Positions 53,258 through 62,325 of a DNA stretch of 64,000 nt are shown piece by piece (positions within the stretch are counted from its first letter, which is position 1; every line of letters begins with the position of its first letter). Made by a program: the position numbers and the translations under genes. This DNA is from Companilactobacillus baiquanensis (GTDB lineage Bacteria; Bacillota; Bacilli; Lactobacillales; Lactobacillaceae): positions 1 to 64,000 of the forward strand of contig NZ_RHOQ01000009.1 of assembly GCF_003946605.1 (NCBI RefSeq), read 5' to 3'. The notes under the pieces are model-generated. The model made no database searches. It was not told where the DNA came from and was given only the letters and a program-made list of their open reading frames with translations.

Positions 53258-53433
53258 TATGTGATTCCTAGAAGGTAATTTATTTTTCCCCAATATGTTT
53301 CATAAAAAATCCAAAATTGAGCAAAAAAATCAAGCAATTTTTTTAGTTAATTTATTTATCAATTTTTGCATTTTATTACTTTAGTATATAAATGATATCT
53401 AGTTTAAGATTGTCAAAAAATCATCCAAACTAG

Positions 53434-53493
53434 TTGACACCGTGTCACTTTAGATTTAAGATGACTTCATAATAATTAGTGACACAGTGTCAC
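53434..53493 (+). promoter_or_regulatory. hrt operon promoter with two HrtR-like operators
   Basis: -35 TTGACA (53434-53439), 17-bp spacer, -10 TAAGAT (53457-53462). TGACACCGTGTCA (53435-53447) overlaps the -35, and GTGACACAGTGTCAC (53479-53493) lies between the -10 and the ribosome binding site. The latter is close to the ATGACACAGTGTCAT operator I recall for Lactococcus HrtR. It fits heme-relieved repression. Confidence 0.85.
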
Positions 53494-53506
53494 ATTGGAG
53501 GTCATT

Positions 53507-54025
53507 ATGGTTTCAAATACCTTTAAAAATTTAGACGACGAAAAAAAATTACGTATCACCGATGCATTTTTAAATGAATTTTCAAATCACACATTGATGG
53601 AAGCTCAAGTTTCAAGGATCGTAAAGGAATCAGGCATAGCTCGAGGAGCTTTTTATAAGTATTTCGATGACTTAAAAGACGCTTACACTTACCTTTACGG
53701 TATGGCGATGAAAGAAATACATAAAGATATTCAAACAGATCACGCAGCAAGTCCAGTTGATTTTGTAAAACAGACTAGAGAATTCGTTGAAAAAAGCAAG
53801 GACAGTAGTTTCTATGCTCTTGTCAAAATGCATATTCTCCACAATGAATCAGTTTTTATTTCTTCTTTTAATGATCAAGTGATAACTGAAAGTGAATATC
53901 AGTGGGCAACACAAGTAATGATCCATGAGACGATCAAGCAAATTATGTTGGAACCAAGTGCTAAAGATGTTTTGCTGAATAAACTCACAAATGTGTTAAC
54001 TGCCCTAGTAAAAGAGGATGATTAG
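53507..54025 (+). CDS. hrtR: heme-responsive TetR-family repressor
   Basis: A 172-aa TetR-type regulator: HTH region TLMEAQVSRIVKESGIARGA then FYKYF (30-53), then a ligand domain. Numbered from ATG 53507, His72 (KEIHKD) falls at the same position as a heme ligand (His72) described for Lactococcus HrtR; His140 (VMIHET) is a candidate for the second ligand. The gene precedes an HrtB-like permease and HrtA-like ATPase in the order expected, and its own promoter carries two palindromes of the HrtR type. GGAGGTCATT is the ribosome binding site. Heme should relieve repression and induce efflux. Confidence 0.85.
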   Translation: MVSNTFKNLDDEKKLRITDAFLNEFSNHTLMEAQVSRIVKESGIARGAFYKYFDDLKDAYTYLYGMAMKEIHKDIQTDHAASPVDFVKQTREFVEKSKDSSFYALVKMHILHNESVFISSFNDQVITESEYQWATQVMIHETIKQIMLEPSAKDVLLNKLTNVLTALVKEDD

Positions 54026-55087
54026 ATGTTTTTATCGCTAAAAGAAATTAAAAAAGAAAAATTCAGATACGGATTAATTGTGACAATGATCGTTATGATT
54101 TGTTATTTAATATTTATTTTGACCAGCCTTGCAATGGGATTATCTAGCCAAAATACCGACGCTATCAATTCTTGGAATATGAAAAGTATCGTTTTAGATA
54201 AAGATTCAAACACTAGTCTTTCACAGTCACTGATCACCAAAAATCAAAAGAAAAATATTAATCTATCCAGTAAAGAAGCGTTGATCGGTCAAGCTTCAGT
54301 TGTAGCAAAGAAATCTGGTTTAAAAAAAGAATCGGCTCAATTTTTAGGATTAAATAACAAACAATTCATTGCTAAAGATTTAGTGCTGACTTCTGGTAAA
54401 AAAGTTAACGGACCACATCAAATCGTCGTTGATGAGCAGTTCAAAAATGACGGATATAACTTAAATGACAAATTAAAATTCAATTCAAACAAAACTGAAT
54501 ACACTATTGTAGGCTTTGTGAAAAATGCCAAATTGAATATTGCTCCTGTTATTTACGGAAATATTGCCGCTTGGCAAAATATAAAGAATCTAAATGATCA
54601 ATTCGTCGGTAGTGCCATTGTTTCAAAAGATGCTAATTATGATGCAAATAACCAACAACTTAAAACATATTCAAAATCGGTATTTATCTCTAAATTACCT
54701 GGATATGCGGCACAAAACTCGACATTTATTTTCATGATCGGATTCTTAATGATAATTTCATTAATTGTGATCGCCGTATTCCTATACATTTTAACTATTC
54801 AAAAATTGCAAAATTATGCCGTATTGAGAGCTCAAGGAATACCGGCAAAAACATTAGTTAATGCTACTATTTCCCAATCAATAATCTTAGTCATTAGTGG
54901 TCTATTGATCGGAACAATTTTAACTATTTTCACTGCCCTATTAATTCCAAATTCCGTTCCCATGAGTTTCAACATCCCCATTTTAACCAGTGTAGGAATA
55001 GGGTTGATTTTTACTAGTCTAATAGGTTCTTTGATACCAATTAAATTGATCTTAAATGTAGATCCAGTAAGTGTTATAGGAGGATAA
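54026..55087 (+). CDS. hrtB: heme-efflux ABC permease
   Basis: A 353-aa FtsX/MacB-type permease with one N-terminal TM helix (about 15-35), an extracytoplasmic domain (about 40-225) and three TM helices at the end. The opening MFLSLKEIKKEKFRYGLIV and the following AMGLSS region match HrtB-type proteins. ATG 54026 directly abuts the hrtR stop (TAGATG), with AGAGGATGA as ribosome binding site. Exports excess heme with hrtA. Confidence 0.88.
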   Translation: MFLSLKEIKKEKFRYGLIVTMIVMICYLIFILTSLAMGLSSQNTDAINSWNMKSIVLDKDSNTSLSQSLITKNQKKNINLSSKEALIGQASVVAKKSGLKKESAQFLGLNNKQFIAKDLVLTSGKKVNGPHQIVVDEQFKNDGYNLNDKLKFNSNKTEYTIVGFVKNAKLNIAPVIYGNIAAWQNIKNLNDQFVGSAIVSKDANYDANNQQLKTYSKSVFISKLPGYAAQNSTFIFMIGFLMIISLIVIAVFLYILTIQKLQNYAVLRAQGIPAKTLVNATISQSIILVISGLLIGTILTIFTALLIPNSVPMSFNIPILTSVGIGLIFTSLIGSLIPIKLILNVDPVSVIGG

Positions 55088-55088
55088 A

Positions 55089-55784
55089 ATGACAACTTTA
55101 AAACTTAATAATATTGATAAATTTTTTGGAGTTGATTCAAGTCGTGTTCAAGTATTAAAAAATATTAACTTTACCGCCAAAAAAGGTGAAATTAATCTAG
55201 TAATAGGTCCTTCTGGGTCTGGTAAAAGCACATTTTTAACCATTGCTGGCGGTTTACAGACTCCTTCTGATGGTTCAGTAGTCCTTGAAGGTCAGTCACT
55301 TAAAACTCTTTCAAACAAGCAACGAGATGCACTTAGACTGAATAAAATTGGATTTATTCTACAGTCTTACAATTTGATCCCCTACCTGACCGTAAAAGAA
55401 CAATTCAAGTTAGTTAAAAAAATTAAGAAAAATCATAATTTGGATGATCATTCACTTAATGATTTGATGAAACGACTTGAAATATCAAACTTAGAAAACA
55501 AATATCCCGGAGAGTTATCCGGTGGACAAAGTCAAAGAGTTGCGATAGCTCGTGCATTGTATACTAAACCAGATATAATTCTCGCAGATGAACCGACTGC
55601 AGCCTTAGATAGTGAACGCGTCATCGAAGTCGGAAAGATTTTCCAAAAATTGGCTAGAGAACAAAATACTGCCGTTATTATCGTTACTCATGACTTGCGA
55701 CTTGCTAAATTTGCAGACAAAGTTTACGAAATAATGGACGGATCCATGAATCTAAATAATGAGCTAAAGAAAAAAGCAGGTTAA
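55089..55784 (+). CDS. hrtA: heme-efflux ABC transporter ATP-binding protein
   Basis: A 231-aa ATPase: Walker A GPSGSGKST (near 41), Q-loop ILQSYNLIPYLTV, signature LSGGQSQRVAIARAL, Walker B ILADEPTAALD. It belongs to the MacB/LolD class that pairs with FtsX-like permeases. The ATG is 1 nt beyond the hrtB stop region, with AGGAGGATAAA upstream. Its stop overlaps the convergent membrane-protein gene by 4 nt. Confidence 0.92.
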   Translation: MTTLKLNNIDKFFGVDSSRVQVLKNINFTAKKGEINLVIGPSGSGKSTFLTIAGGLQTPSDGSVVLEGQSLKTLSNKQRDALRLNKIGFILQSYNLIPYLTVKEQFKLVKKIKKNHNLDDHSLNDLMKRLEISNLENKYPGELSGGQSQRVAIARALYTKPDIILADEPTAALDSERVIEVGKIFQKLAREQNTAVIIVTHDLRLAKFADKVYEIMDGSMNLNNELKKKAG

Positions 55785-57091
55785 TCACCTGCTTTTTTTT
55801 CGATAAAATAATATGTCACAACTGTTGAAAGTAAAGCAATTAAAGTCACCGGAAGTCTGACTATCAATAATAATTTTCCAGAAACATTTCCACTGGTACT
55901 AAAAAAGTTTAAGGCGTTGGTTTGGCTGTAGAAACTAACCAAATAGACAATTATCATATAAAACAATTGTTGAGAAATATTTCCAATTGCTGAAAGTTGA
56001 TACTTTACTAAAAATGCTCGTTCAGACTCGATTTTAGGATCATGATAAAGTGAATTATTTAAAATTGAATTATCAGATCCAACGAATAATGAACAACAAA
56101 GTATCCCGATAAAGTAGGTAAAATTAAATAAAGACAAGATTAATCCAATAATTACTAATGGATAACGTAAATTTAAATGATTTCGTAAAATAAACGGACC
56201 TACTTCAAATCCAAATAAGTATAAGAGATATACGACTAATAATGTACTGAATCCAAACCGTAAACTACTATCAAAGATCGTATATAACAACACAAAATTC
56301 ATGACTATTCCACGATTGATCGATGCTAAACTCAAGGGAAATAATTTTTGGTGAATTTTTAATTGATAGATCCACAAAATAGTTAATGCAAATACTGCGA
56401 TAAAACCAATGTATAGGTCTTCGATCCTCATAATATTCTTTAATCTAGTGTATCGAATCATAAAGACTAGCATCACCAAAATAACTATAAAAATCATTCC
56501 GATTGCAGAATAATTGCGTTGATGCGTAGAGAATTCATGTTTTCGGTAAAATCCAATTTGTCTGTTGACCTTAAATCCACCCCACATTGAAAATAGAAAT
56601 AGTAATGCCAAAATGACAAATGAGATCCAGTATTCTGACGTTTTAATTGCTAATAATTCTACAACGATCAACAAAATCATCGAAACAAGCGACCCTAACC
56701 AATGCAACTTGGTTAAATGAAAATCATTGGTAATTTTTCCCTTAGTTCTGACTGTTAAAAAATATGGCCAGATCCAGCTGGATGCTAATCCTAGGAGTAT
56801 CCCGCCAATAACACCAAACCAAATATTTTTAGCAAAGATCAAACATAACGACCCAATAACGCCAAACAAGTTCGAGATTATCAACATTAATGAAGCTGAA
56901 TAACGTATATAAACCGTAAGCAACATACCTATCGATCTAAATGTATAGAGCATCAAGAATGGTAAAACGTACGCGGCAACACTTTTATTATGATTATAGA
57001 GTGATAAACAGAAAAAATAAGGAATCACGACGCCGATATTAGCGAATAAATTCAATACACCTTCAGAAAAGTTTTCAACCAGTTTTTTCAA
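55781..57091 (-). CDS. polytopic membrane protein, MFS-like, unknown function
   Basis: A 436-aa protein with about 12 TM helices in two halves separated by a short basic loop, which suggests an MFS-like transporter. The N-terminal half contains GGILLGLASSWIWPYFLT, reminiscent of MFS helices, but I do not find the classical motif A. Function unknown. Convergent with hrtA, and followed by an acetyltransferase gene upstream on the same strand (24-nt gap), so it may be cotranscribed with it. Confidence 0.65.
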   Translation of the reverse strand: MKKLVENFSEGVLNLFANIGVVIPYFFCLSLYNHNKSVAAYVLPFLMLYTFRSIGMLLTVYIRYSASLMLIISNLFGVIGSLCLIFAKNIWFGVIGGILLGLASSWIWPYFLTVRTKGKITNDFHLTKLHWLGSLVSMILLIVVELLAIKTSEYWISFVILALLFLFSMWGGFKVNRQIGFYRKHEFSTHQRNYSAIGMIFIVILVMLVFMIRYTRLKNIMRIEDLYIGFIAVFALTILWIYQLKIHQKLFPLSLASINRGIVMNFVLLYTIFDSSLRFGFSTLLVVYLLYLFGFEVGPFILRNHLNLRYPLVIIGLILSLFNFTYFIGILCCSLFVGSDNSILNNSLYHDPKIESERAFLVKYQLSAIGNISQQLFYMIIVYLVSFYSQTNALNFFSTSGNVSGKLLLIVRLPVTLIALLSTVVTYYFIEKKAGD

Positions 57092-57114
57092 CTTTTTTCT
57101 CCAGTCTAAAAATA

Positions 57115-57669
57115 TTAACTTAGCTTCTTAATGACTTTAGCGGGAACACCACCAACTAAAGAGTTGTCCGGAATATCTTTGGTAATGATTGCACCGGCTG
57201 CAACAACTACGTTATTTCCTATCGTTACACCTGGCATAATGGCAGCCTTGCCGCCGATCCAAACATCGTTTCCAATATTGACAGGTTTGGCAATTGCCTT
57301 ATAATCTCTTCTACCCTGAACCGTCATAGGATGATTGACCGTATATATATCAACATTAGGACCGATCATCACGTTATGTCCAATATTAACCGGAGCAATA
57401 TCTAAAATCGTTAAATTATAATTGCTTAAAAAATCTTCTCCCACATGGATATTAATCCCATTATCACAATTAAAGTTTGCCTGAACTGAGACGCGTTTTC
57501 CATAGGAACCAAATATCTCTTTTATTTTAGCTGTCTGTTTTTCAGGTTCAGTGGCAGGGATCTCATTAAATTCTTGGCACAACTTTGCAGCTCGTGCCTT
57601 TCTTTTTGCAACCTCATCATCTAGAAAATAGTATTCTAATCCTGCATCTAGTTTTTCTATTTCTTTCAT
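57115..57669 (-). CDS. maltose/galactoside O-acetyltransferase family protein
   Basis: A 184-aa left-handed beta-helix (hexapeptide) acetyltransferase. Hexapeptide repeats (PVNIGHNVMIGPNVDIYTV and later VNIGNDVWIGGKAAIMPGV), the catalytic His in TVNHPM and the C-terminal AGAIITKDIPDNSLVGGVPA match the LacA/Maa family. ATG 57669 has GAGGTGTATT upstream; the ORF could extend seven codons. Acetylates sugars or thiogalactosides; physiological substrate unknown. Confidence 0.9.
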   Translation of the reverse strand: MKEIEKLDAGLEYYFLDDEVAKRKARAAKLCQEFNEIPATEPEKQTAKIKEIFGSYGKRVSVQANFNCDNGINIHVGEDFLSNYNLTILDIAPVNIGHNVMIGPNVDIYTVNHPMTVQGRRDYKAIAKPVNIGNDVWIGGKAAIMPGVTIGNNVVVAAGAIITKDIPDNSLVGGVPAKVIKKLS

Positions 57670-57707
57670 AATACACCTCGTAAAAACCATAACACTTTAA
57701 TCGGCTA

Positions 57708-58031
57708 CTACATAACTAACCGAACTAATGCCATCGCTACAATTCCGACAACAACAGTCTTCATCAGATCTTTTAACCAAACAGCCGTTATAACGGTTGG
57801 AACTAATGCAATGACTATATCCCACTTAGGAATTGCTAAATGACCAGCTTTGGCATTGAAAACTGTCTCTAATAAAAGCGCAAATAAAATCGATAGTGGC
57901 AAATACTCCAAAAATCTCGTAACGATCTTGGGAAATTTAACCATCTTACCAAGAATAAAAGGAGTTATTCTTGGTATCCAAGTAACTAAAGCACTACCGA
58001 TCAATATCAAAAGTATACTTTTACTTATCAT
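57708..58031 (-). CDS. azlD: branched-chain amino acid exporter subunit, AzlD family
   Basis: A 107-aa protein with about four TM helices. The sequence LVTWIPRITPFILGKMVKFPKIV and the Leu/Val-rich helices match AzlD, the small partner of AzlC. Its ATG lies inside the end of azlC (11-nt overlap), so the two are translated together. Confidence 0.88.
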   Translation of the reverse strand: MISKSILLILIGSALVTWIPRITPFILGKMVKFPKIVTRFLEYLPLSILFALLLETVFNAKAGHLAIPKWDIVIALVPTVITAVWLKDLMKTVVVGIVAMALVRLVM

Positions 58032-58737
58032 TCATCACACCTCCTACAAAACATCCCACTAAAGCAGAAATTATCACAGCAAGTGAAGAACTGACAAGAA
58101 ATAACATTAAATAAAGACTTACCCCAACAGAAACAACTACATAAATGGGTTTTTTTTGATTTTTGGTTAACTCCCATTCAAATTGAGTTATAAACAATCC
58201 AGCAAACATAGCTGTTAACGCAAAATCCAACCCAAATTGTTCTGGATTAGCAATAAAATTACCTACAAGTCCACCTAGAATAGTAGCTACTATCCACGTA
58301 ATATACGCCGTAACATTTAGTCCTTCCATCCAACGCAAAGAAAAATGCTTTTTTTGCGCAACAGTTGTGGAGAAAACGGCAAAAGATTCATCAGTCAGTA
58401 ATGAGCCGATTGAAATATTTTTTAAAAGTGATTCATCTCGAAAATGCGGGCTGGCGGTCATACTCATCAATAAATGTCTTAAATTAACTAAAAATACTGT
58501 CATAACGATTCCCGTAATAGAAGTATTTGCTAGTAACAAACCACACATAACAAATTGAGAACTGCCTCCATAGACAATTGCCGACATCAACGTGATTTCT
58601 AATAAATTAAGATGTGAATTTATCCCAACGATCCCAAATGAAAAACCAATACCTAAATATCCTAATACTGTTGGCAAACAACTCTTTATCCCATCTCTAA
58701 AGGTTGTATAACCTGGATCTGTTTTTATCTCTTTCAT
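58021..58737 (-). CDS. azlC: branched-chain amino acid exporter subunit, AzlC family
   Basis: A 238-aa membrane protein with about seven TM helices (FGIVGI..., TLMSAIVYGGSSQFVMCG, LRHLLMSMTASPHF), the conserved features of AzlC. With AzlD it exports branched-chain amino acids or azaleucine. GGGGGTGGCTAT precedes the ATG. The asd terminator (58761-58796) separates it from the lysine operon. Confidence 0.9.
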   Translation of the reverse strand: MKEIKTDPGYTTFRDGIKSCLPTVLGYLGIGFSFGIVGINSHLNLLEITLMSAIVYGGSSQFVMCGLLLANTSITGIVMTVFLVNLRHLLMSMTASPHFRDESLLKNISIGSLLTDESFAVFSTTVAQKKHFSLRWMEGLNVTAYITWIVATILGGLVGNFIANPEQFGLDFALTAMFAGLFITQFEWELTKNQKKPIYVVVSVGVSLYLMLFLVSSSLAVIISALVGCFVGGVMNDK

Positions 58738-58760
58738 ATAGCCACCCCCAATAAATAATA

Positions 58761-58796
58761 AAAAAATCCGTCATTAACTAGAATGACGAATTTTTT
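58761..58796 (-). terminator. terminator of the lysine operon
   Basis: AAAAAATCCGTCATT (58761-58775) pairs with AATGACGAATTTTTT (58782-58796). Leftward T-run of seven. It lies 14 nt after the asd stop and just before the azlC ribosome binding site. Confidence 0.9.
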
Positions 58797-58809
58797 AATA
58801 ACTAGAAAA

Positions 58810-59874
58810 TTATTTTACCTCAACAAGATTATCGGCAACAAGTCTTTCTGCAATTTGAACAGTGTTCCATGCAGCACCCTTTAATAAATTATCTGAAACG
58901 ACCCACATATTGAAAGCACCTTTGTTTTCAAGATCTGGACGAATTCTACCGACAAAAGTCTCACGTTTACCAGTAGCATTGATTGGTTGTGGATAAACCT
59001 GGTGTGCTGGATCATCTTGTAGAACTGCTCCTGGTGCATCTTCTATAAGCTGACGGATCTTTTCTACTGAAGCATCATCTTTATTTTCAACTTCAATATA
59101 GATCGATTCACCATGACTAATTGGAACTGGTACTCTGACACAAGTTGCAGTAACTTTGATCTCTGGTGAGTCCATATCATCTAACATAATTTTCTTAGTT
59201 TCGTGAATCATTTTCCATTCCTCATGCGAGTACAAATTATCTTCAAGCACATCAATTTGTGGTAATAAATTAAATGCTAAAGGATAATGCTCCTTATCAC
59301 CTTTGGTTGGGAAAATATCAGCTGACATTTCCTTATCATCAAGGTAATCTTGAGCTTCACTATATAATTCGTTTAAAGCTGATTGTCCGGCACCTGAGGC
59401 TGCTTGGTAAGTAGAAACAATTATTTGTTTCAAACCAAAGGCTTTTCTAATTGGCTCAAGTGCCACCATCATTTGAATCGTAGAACAATTGGGATTGGCA
59501 ATAATTCCATGATGCTTGTAAAGAGCTTTTTCATTAACTTCTGGAACGACTAAAGGTACATCAGGATCCATTCTAAAAGCACTAGTATTATCAACACATA
59601 CGGCACCACGTTTAACAGCTTCTGGCAATAGTTTTTTGGATACAGAGCCACCTGCTGAAGCTAAAACAATATCAACACCTTCAAATGATTCAGGTTTAGC
59701 TTCTTCGACAGTAACTGGTTGACCTTTAAAATGTAATGTCTTACCAGCTGAACGACTAGATGCCAACAATCTAACCTTTGAAACTGGAATTGTTGATTCC
59801 TCTAATTGTTGAATTAAACGTGTACCTACGGCACCAGTAGCTCCTAAAATAGCAACTTCATAACCTTCACTCAT
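58810..59874 (-). CDS. asd: aspartate-semialdehyde dehydrogenase
   Basis: Makes aspartate semialdehyde for lysine, threonine and methionine. 354 aa: [15 protein letters not shown] near residue 11, catalytic Cys130 in NPNCSTIQM, and [14 protein letters not shown] near the dimer interface. Last gene of the leftward lysine operon, 26 nt downstream of an aminotransferase, with the terminator beyond it. Confidence 0.96.
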   Translation of the reverse strand: MSEGYEVAILGATGAVGTRLIQQLEESTIPVSKVRLLASSRSAGKTLHFKGQPVTVEEAKPESFEGVDIVLASAGGSVSKKLLPEAVKRGAVCVDNTSAFRMDPDVPLVVPEVNEKALYKHHGIIANPNCSTIQMMVALEPIRKAFGLKQIIVSTYQAASGAGQSALNELYSEAQDYLDDKEMSADIFPTKGDKEHYPLAFNLLPQIDVLEDNLYSHEEWKMIHETKKIMLDDMDSPEIKVTATCVRVPVPISHGESIYIEVENKDDASVEKIRQLIEDAPGAVLQDDPAHQVYPQPINATGKRETFVGRIRPDLENKGAFNMWVVSDNLLKGAAWNTVQIAERLVADNLVEVK

Positions 59875-59900
59875 TATTATCCATCCCTTTAATTAAATTT

Positions 59901-61088
59901 TTACTGTAAACTTTTTGTAAATTTTTCTAAACGTTTCATAGCTTCTTTAATATCTTCCATTGATGAAGCGTAAGACATTCTGAAATATCCTTCTCCACCT
60001 TCACCAAAAGCCATTCCTGGAGTTACACCAAGTTTTGCTTCTTCAGCCAATCTTTCACAAAATTCGACTGAACTTAAATTGAATTTGGCAGGTATTTTAG
60101 AGAAAGTATAAAATGCTCCTTCTGGAAGAAGTGTTTCATATCCTAATTCATTTAGTTTACCAACAATATAATCACGTCGTTCTTGATAAACTGTTCTCAT
60201 CTCTGAAGCATCATCGATCCCATTTTCAAGCGCTTCTTGAGCAGCGTATTGAGCCGGATTAGATGGTGCAGTAACCATAAAGGCGTGCATCTTCAAGGCA
60301 TTTTTTACAAAACCTTCTGGTCCAGCCAGATATCCGATTCGATATCCAGTCATGGCATGCGATTTTGATAAACCGTTAATTAAAATAGTTTTTCCTGGTA
60401 ATAATTTAGCAAACGAAACGTGCTTCTTACCATAAGTCAATTCAGCATAAATTTCATCTGAAATAACAAACATTTCTTTGTCTTTAACGACATCAACTAT
60501 TTCTTCCAATTGATCTTTAGAATAAACAAATCCTGTTGGGTTGCCGGGATAGTTGATCAAAACGGCTTTGACTTTATCTTCACCTTCACGTTCTATAACT
60601 TCAGTTAGCTTTTTACCAGTTAATCTAAAGCCATCTTCTGTGGTGTCAACTTGGATCGGGATACCACCCAATACTTTGATGATCGGGATATATAAAGCAA
60701 AAGTTGGTGTAGGGATTATAACCTTATCACCAGGATTGATCATCGCGGCAAAAGTAGCATAGACTGCCTCTGTGGCACCAATCGTCACAACGATTTCTGA
60801 TTCAGGATCGTAATCTAAATCAAATCTTACATTCAAATAGTTAGCAATAGCTTTTCGTAAACCAATGATTCCAGCTTGTTCTGAATAATGTGAATCATTC
60901 TCTTTAATACTTTCAATTGCAGCTTGTTTAACATGTTCTGGAACATTAAAATCTGGTTCACCTAAAGTCATCTTGATAATTCCAGGAATTTTAGAAAACT
61001 TTTTAGCAAAATATCTGATCTGAGAAACTCCGATGGGATCAACGACTTTGTTAACAACGTGTTCAACACTTGAATCTAGTTTTGGCAT
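59901..61088 (-). CDS. PLP-dependent aminotransferase, class I/II, copy 2 of a tandem pair
   Basis: A 395-aa fold-type I aminotransferase. Pyridoxal Lys242 in NGLSKSHAMTGYRIGY, NYPGNPTGF and DEIYAELTYG are all present. It lies in the dap operon, so it could convert tetrahydrodipicolinate derivatives (N-acetyl-LL-diaminopimelate aminotransferase, DapX/PatA type) or act as a general aspartate/aromatic aminotransferase. It is clearly related to the next gene upstream, with aligned motifs throughout. Confidence 0.85.
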   Translation of the reverse strand: MPKLDSSVEHVVNKVVDPIGVSQIRYFAKKFSKIPGIIKMTLGEPDFNVPEHVKQAAIESIKENDSHYSEQAGIIGLRKAIANYLNVRFDLDYDPESEIVVTIGATEAVYATFAAMINPGDKVIIPTPTFALYIPIIKVLGGIPIQVDTTEDGFRLTGKKLTEVIEREGEDKVKAVLINYPGNPTGFVYSKDQLEEIVDVVKDKEMFVISDEIYAELTYGKKHVSFAKLLPGKTILINGLSKSHAMTGYRIGYLAGPEGFVKNALKMHAFMVTAPSNPAQYAAQEALENGIDDASEMRTVYQERRDYIVGKLNELGYETLLPEGAFYTFSKIPAKFNLSSVEFCERLAEEAKLGVTPGMAFGEGGEGYFRMSYASSMEDIKEAMKRLEKFTKSLQ

Positions 61089-61127
61089 ATAACTTTCTCC
61101 TAAAATTAATTTACTACTGTTTTAATT

Positions 61128-62309
61128 CTATAATAGTTTAGCCGTGAATGCTTTTAATCGTTTCATAGCTTCTTGAATATTTTCCATCGAAGTTGCATAG
61201 GAAACTCTAAAGAATCCTTCACCAGCAGCACCAAAGGCATCCCCTGGAACAACTCCAACTTTTCCTTCTGTTGCTAATTTACGACAGAATTCATCAGAAG
61301 TTAGTCCAAACTCTTTTGGAATGGCTGGAAATACATAGAAAGCACCTTCTGGAGTAACTGTTTTATATCCTAATTCATTCATTTCTTTAACAACATAATC
61401 ACGTCGCTTCTTATATGTCTTTCGCATTTCGATTGGATCATCCAAACCATTTTGTAAAGCTTCTTGTGCAGCAAATTGAGCTGGGTTAGAAGGACAAGTA
61501 ACTGTAAATGAATGTACTTTACTAGCTTGATCAACAAACTCTTTTGGTGCAGCAATATAACCAATTCTGTATCCAGTCATTGCGTGTGACTTTGAAAGTC
61601 CATTAATTAAAATTGTTTGTTCAGGTAAAACCTTGGCGAAGGAAACATGCTTTTCTCCATAAACTAGTTGGCTATAAATCTCATCTGAAATAACATATAG
61701 CGATTGGTCACGGATAACATCTGCTAAAGCAACAAGTTCTTCCTTACTATAAACAACACCGGTAGGATTACTTGGGTAGTTCATAATAATGGCTTTAGCA
61801 TCAGGTTCTTGAGCCATAACTTCTTTTAACTTAGCAGGTGTCAATTTGAAATCGTCTTTAGAAGTATCAATTTCTACTGCTTCCCCACCTAATAGTTCAA
61901 TATCATCCATATAGATCGAAAAAGCTGGTGTTGGAACTAAAATCTTATCACCGTGATTCATAATTGTTGAAAGTGAAGTATAAATTGCCTCTGTGGCACC
62001 AATGGTAACAATTACTTCTGTTTCAGGATCGTAGTGTACATCGTAATCTTTAGCTAAATAATTACTGATTGCTTTTCTTAATCCAGGAATACCTTTTTGA
62101 GGTGTGTAATGTGATTGATTATCTTCAATACTTTTAATTGCAGCTTCTTTAACGTGTTCGGGAACGTTAAAATCAGGTTCCCCTAATGTTAATCTTACGA
62201 TCCCAGGAATATTGGCGATTTCTGAATTAAATACCAGAATTTTGTCATCCCCAATAGGTCTTGTTAATTTGTTACCAATTTCTGCTACACTTTTTGCTAA
62301 TTTGGGCAT
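61128..62309 (-). CDS. PLP-dependent aminotransferase, class I/II, copy 1 of a tandem pair
   Basis: A 393-aa paralogue of the downstream gene: NYPSNPTGV, DEIYSQLVYG and NGLSKSHAMTGYRIGY with the PLP Lys. Start chosen at ATG 62309 because GGAGATGA lies just upstream; an in-frame GTG at 62324 overlaps it. It is 16 nt after the dapB stop, so in the same operon. One of the two is a candidate for N-acetyl-LL-DAP aminotransferase; which cannot be said. Confidence 0.85.
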   Translation of the reverse strand: MPKLAKSVAEIGNKLTRPIGDDKILVFNSEIANIPGIVRLTLGEPDFNVPEHVKEAAIKSIEDNQSHYTPQKGIPGLRKAISNYLAKDYDVHYDPETEVIVTIGATEAIYTSLSTIMNHGDKILVPTPAFSIYMDDIELLGGEAVEIDTSKDDFKLTPAKLKEVMAQEPDAKAIIMNYPSNPTGVVYSKEELVALADVIRDQSLYVISDEIYSQLVYGEKHVSFAKVLPEQTILINGLSKSHAMTGYRIGYIAAPKEFVDQASKVHSFTVTCPSNPAQFAAQEALQNGLDDPIEMRKTYKKRRDYVVKEMNELGYKTVTPEGAFYVFPAIPKEFGLTSDEFCRKLATEGKVGVVPGDAFGAAGEGFFRVSYATSMENIQEAMKRLKAFTAKLL

Positions 62310-62325
62310 AAAGCTCATCTCCACT

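Larger units (their letters stand above)
53160..53506. other. divergent intergenic region between nrdD and the heme-efflux operon
   Basis: This 347-nt region contains NrdR-like boxes nearer nrdD, a third ATATCTAG at 53395-53402, and the promoter plus two HrtR-like palindromes of the hrt operon. I see no ORF. Confidence 0.7.

Noticed and set aside
54832..55095. Leftward ORF within hrtB
   Set aside because: Shadow of the hrtB coding frame, no supporting signals.
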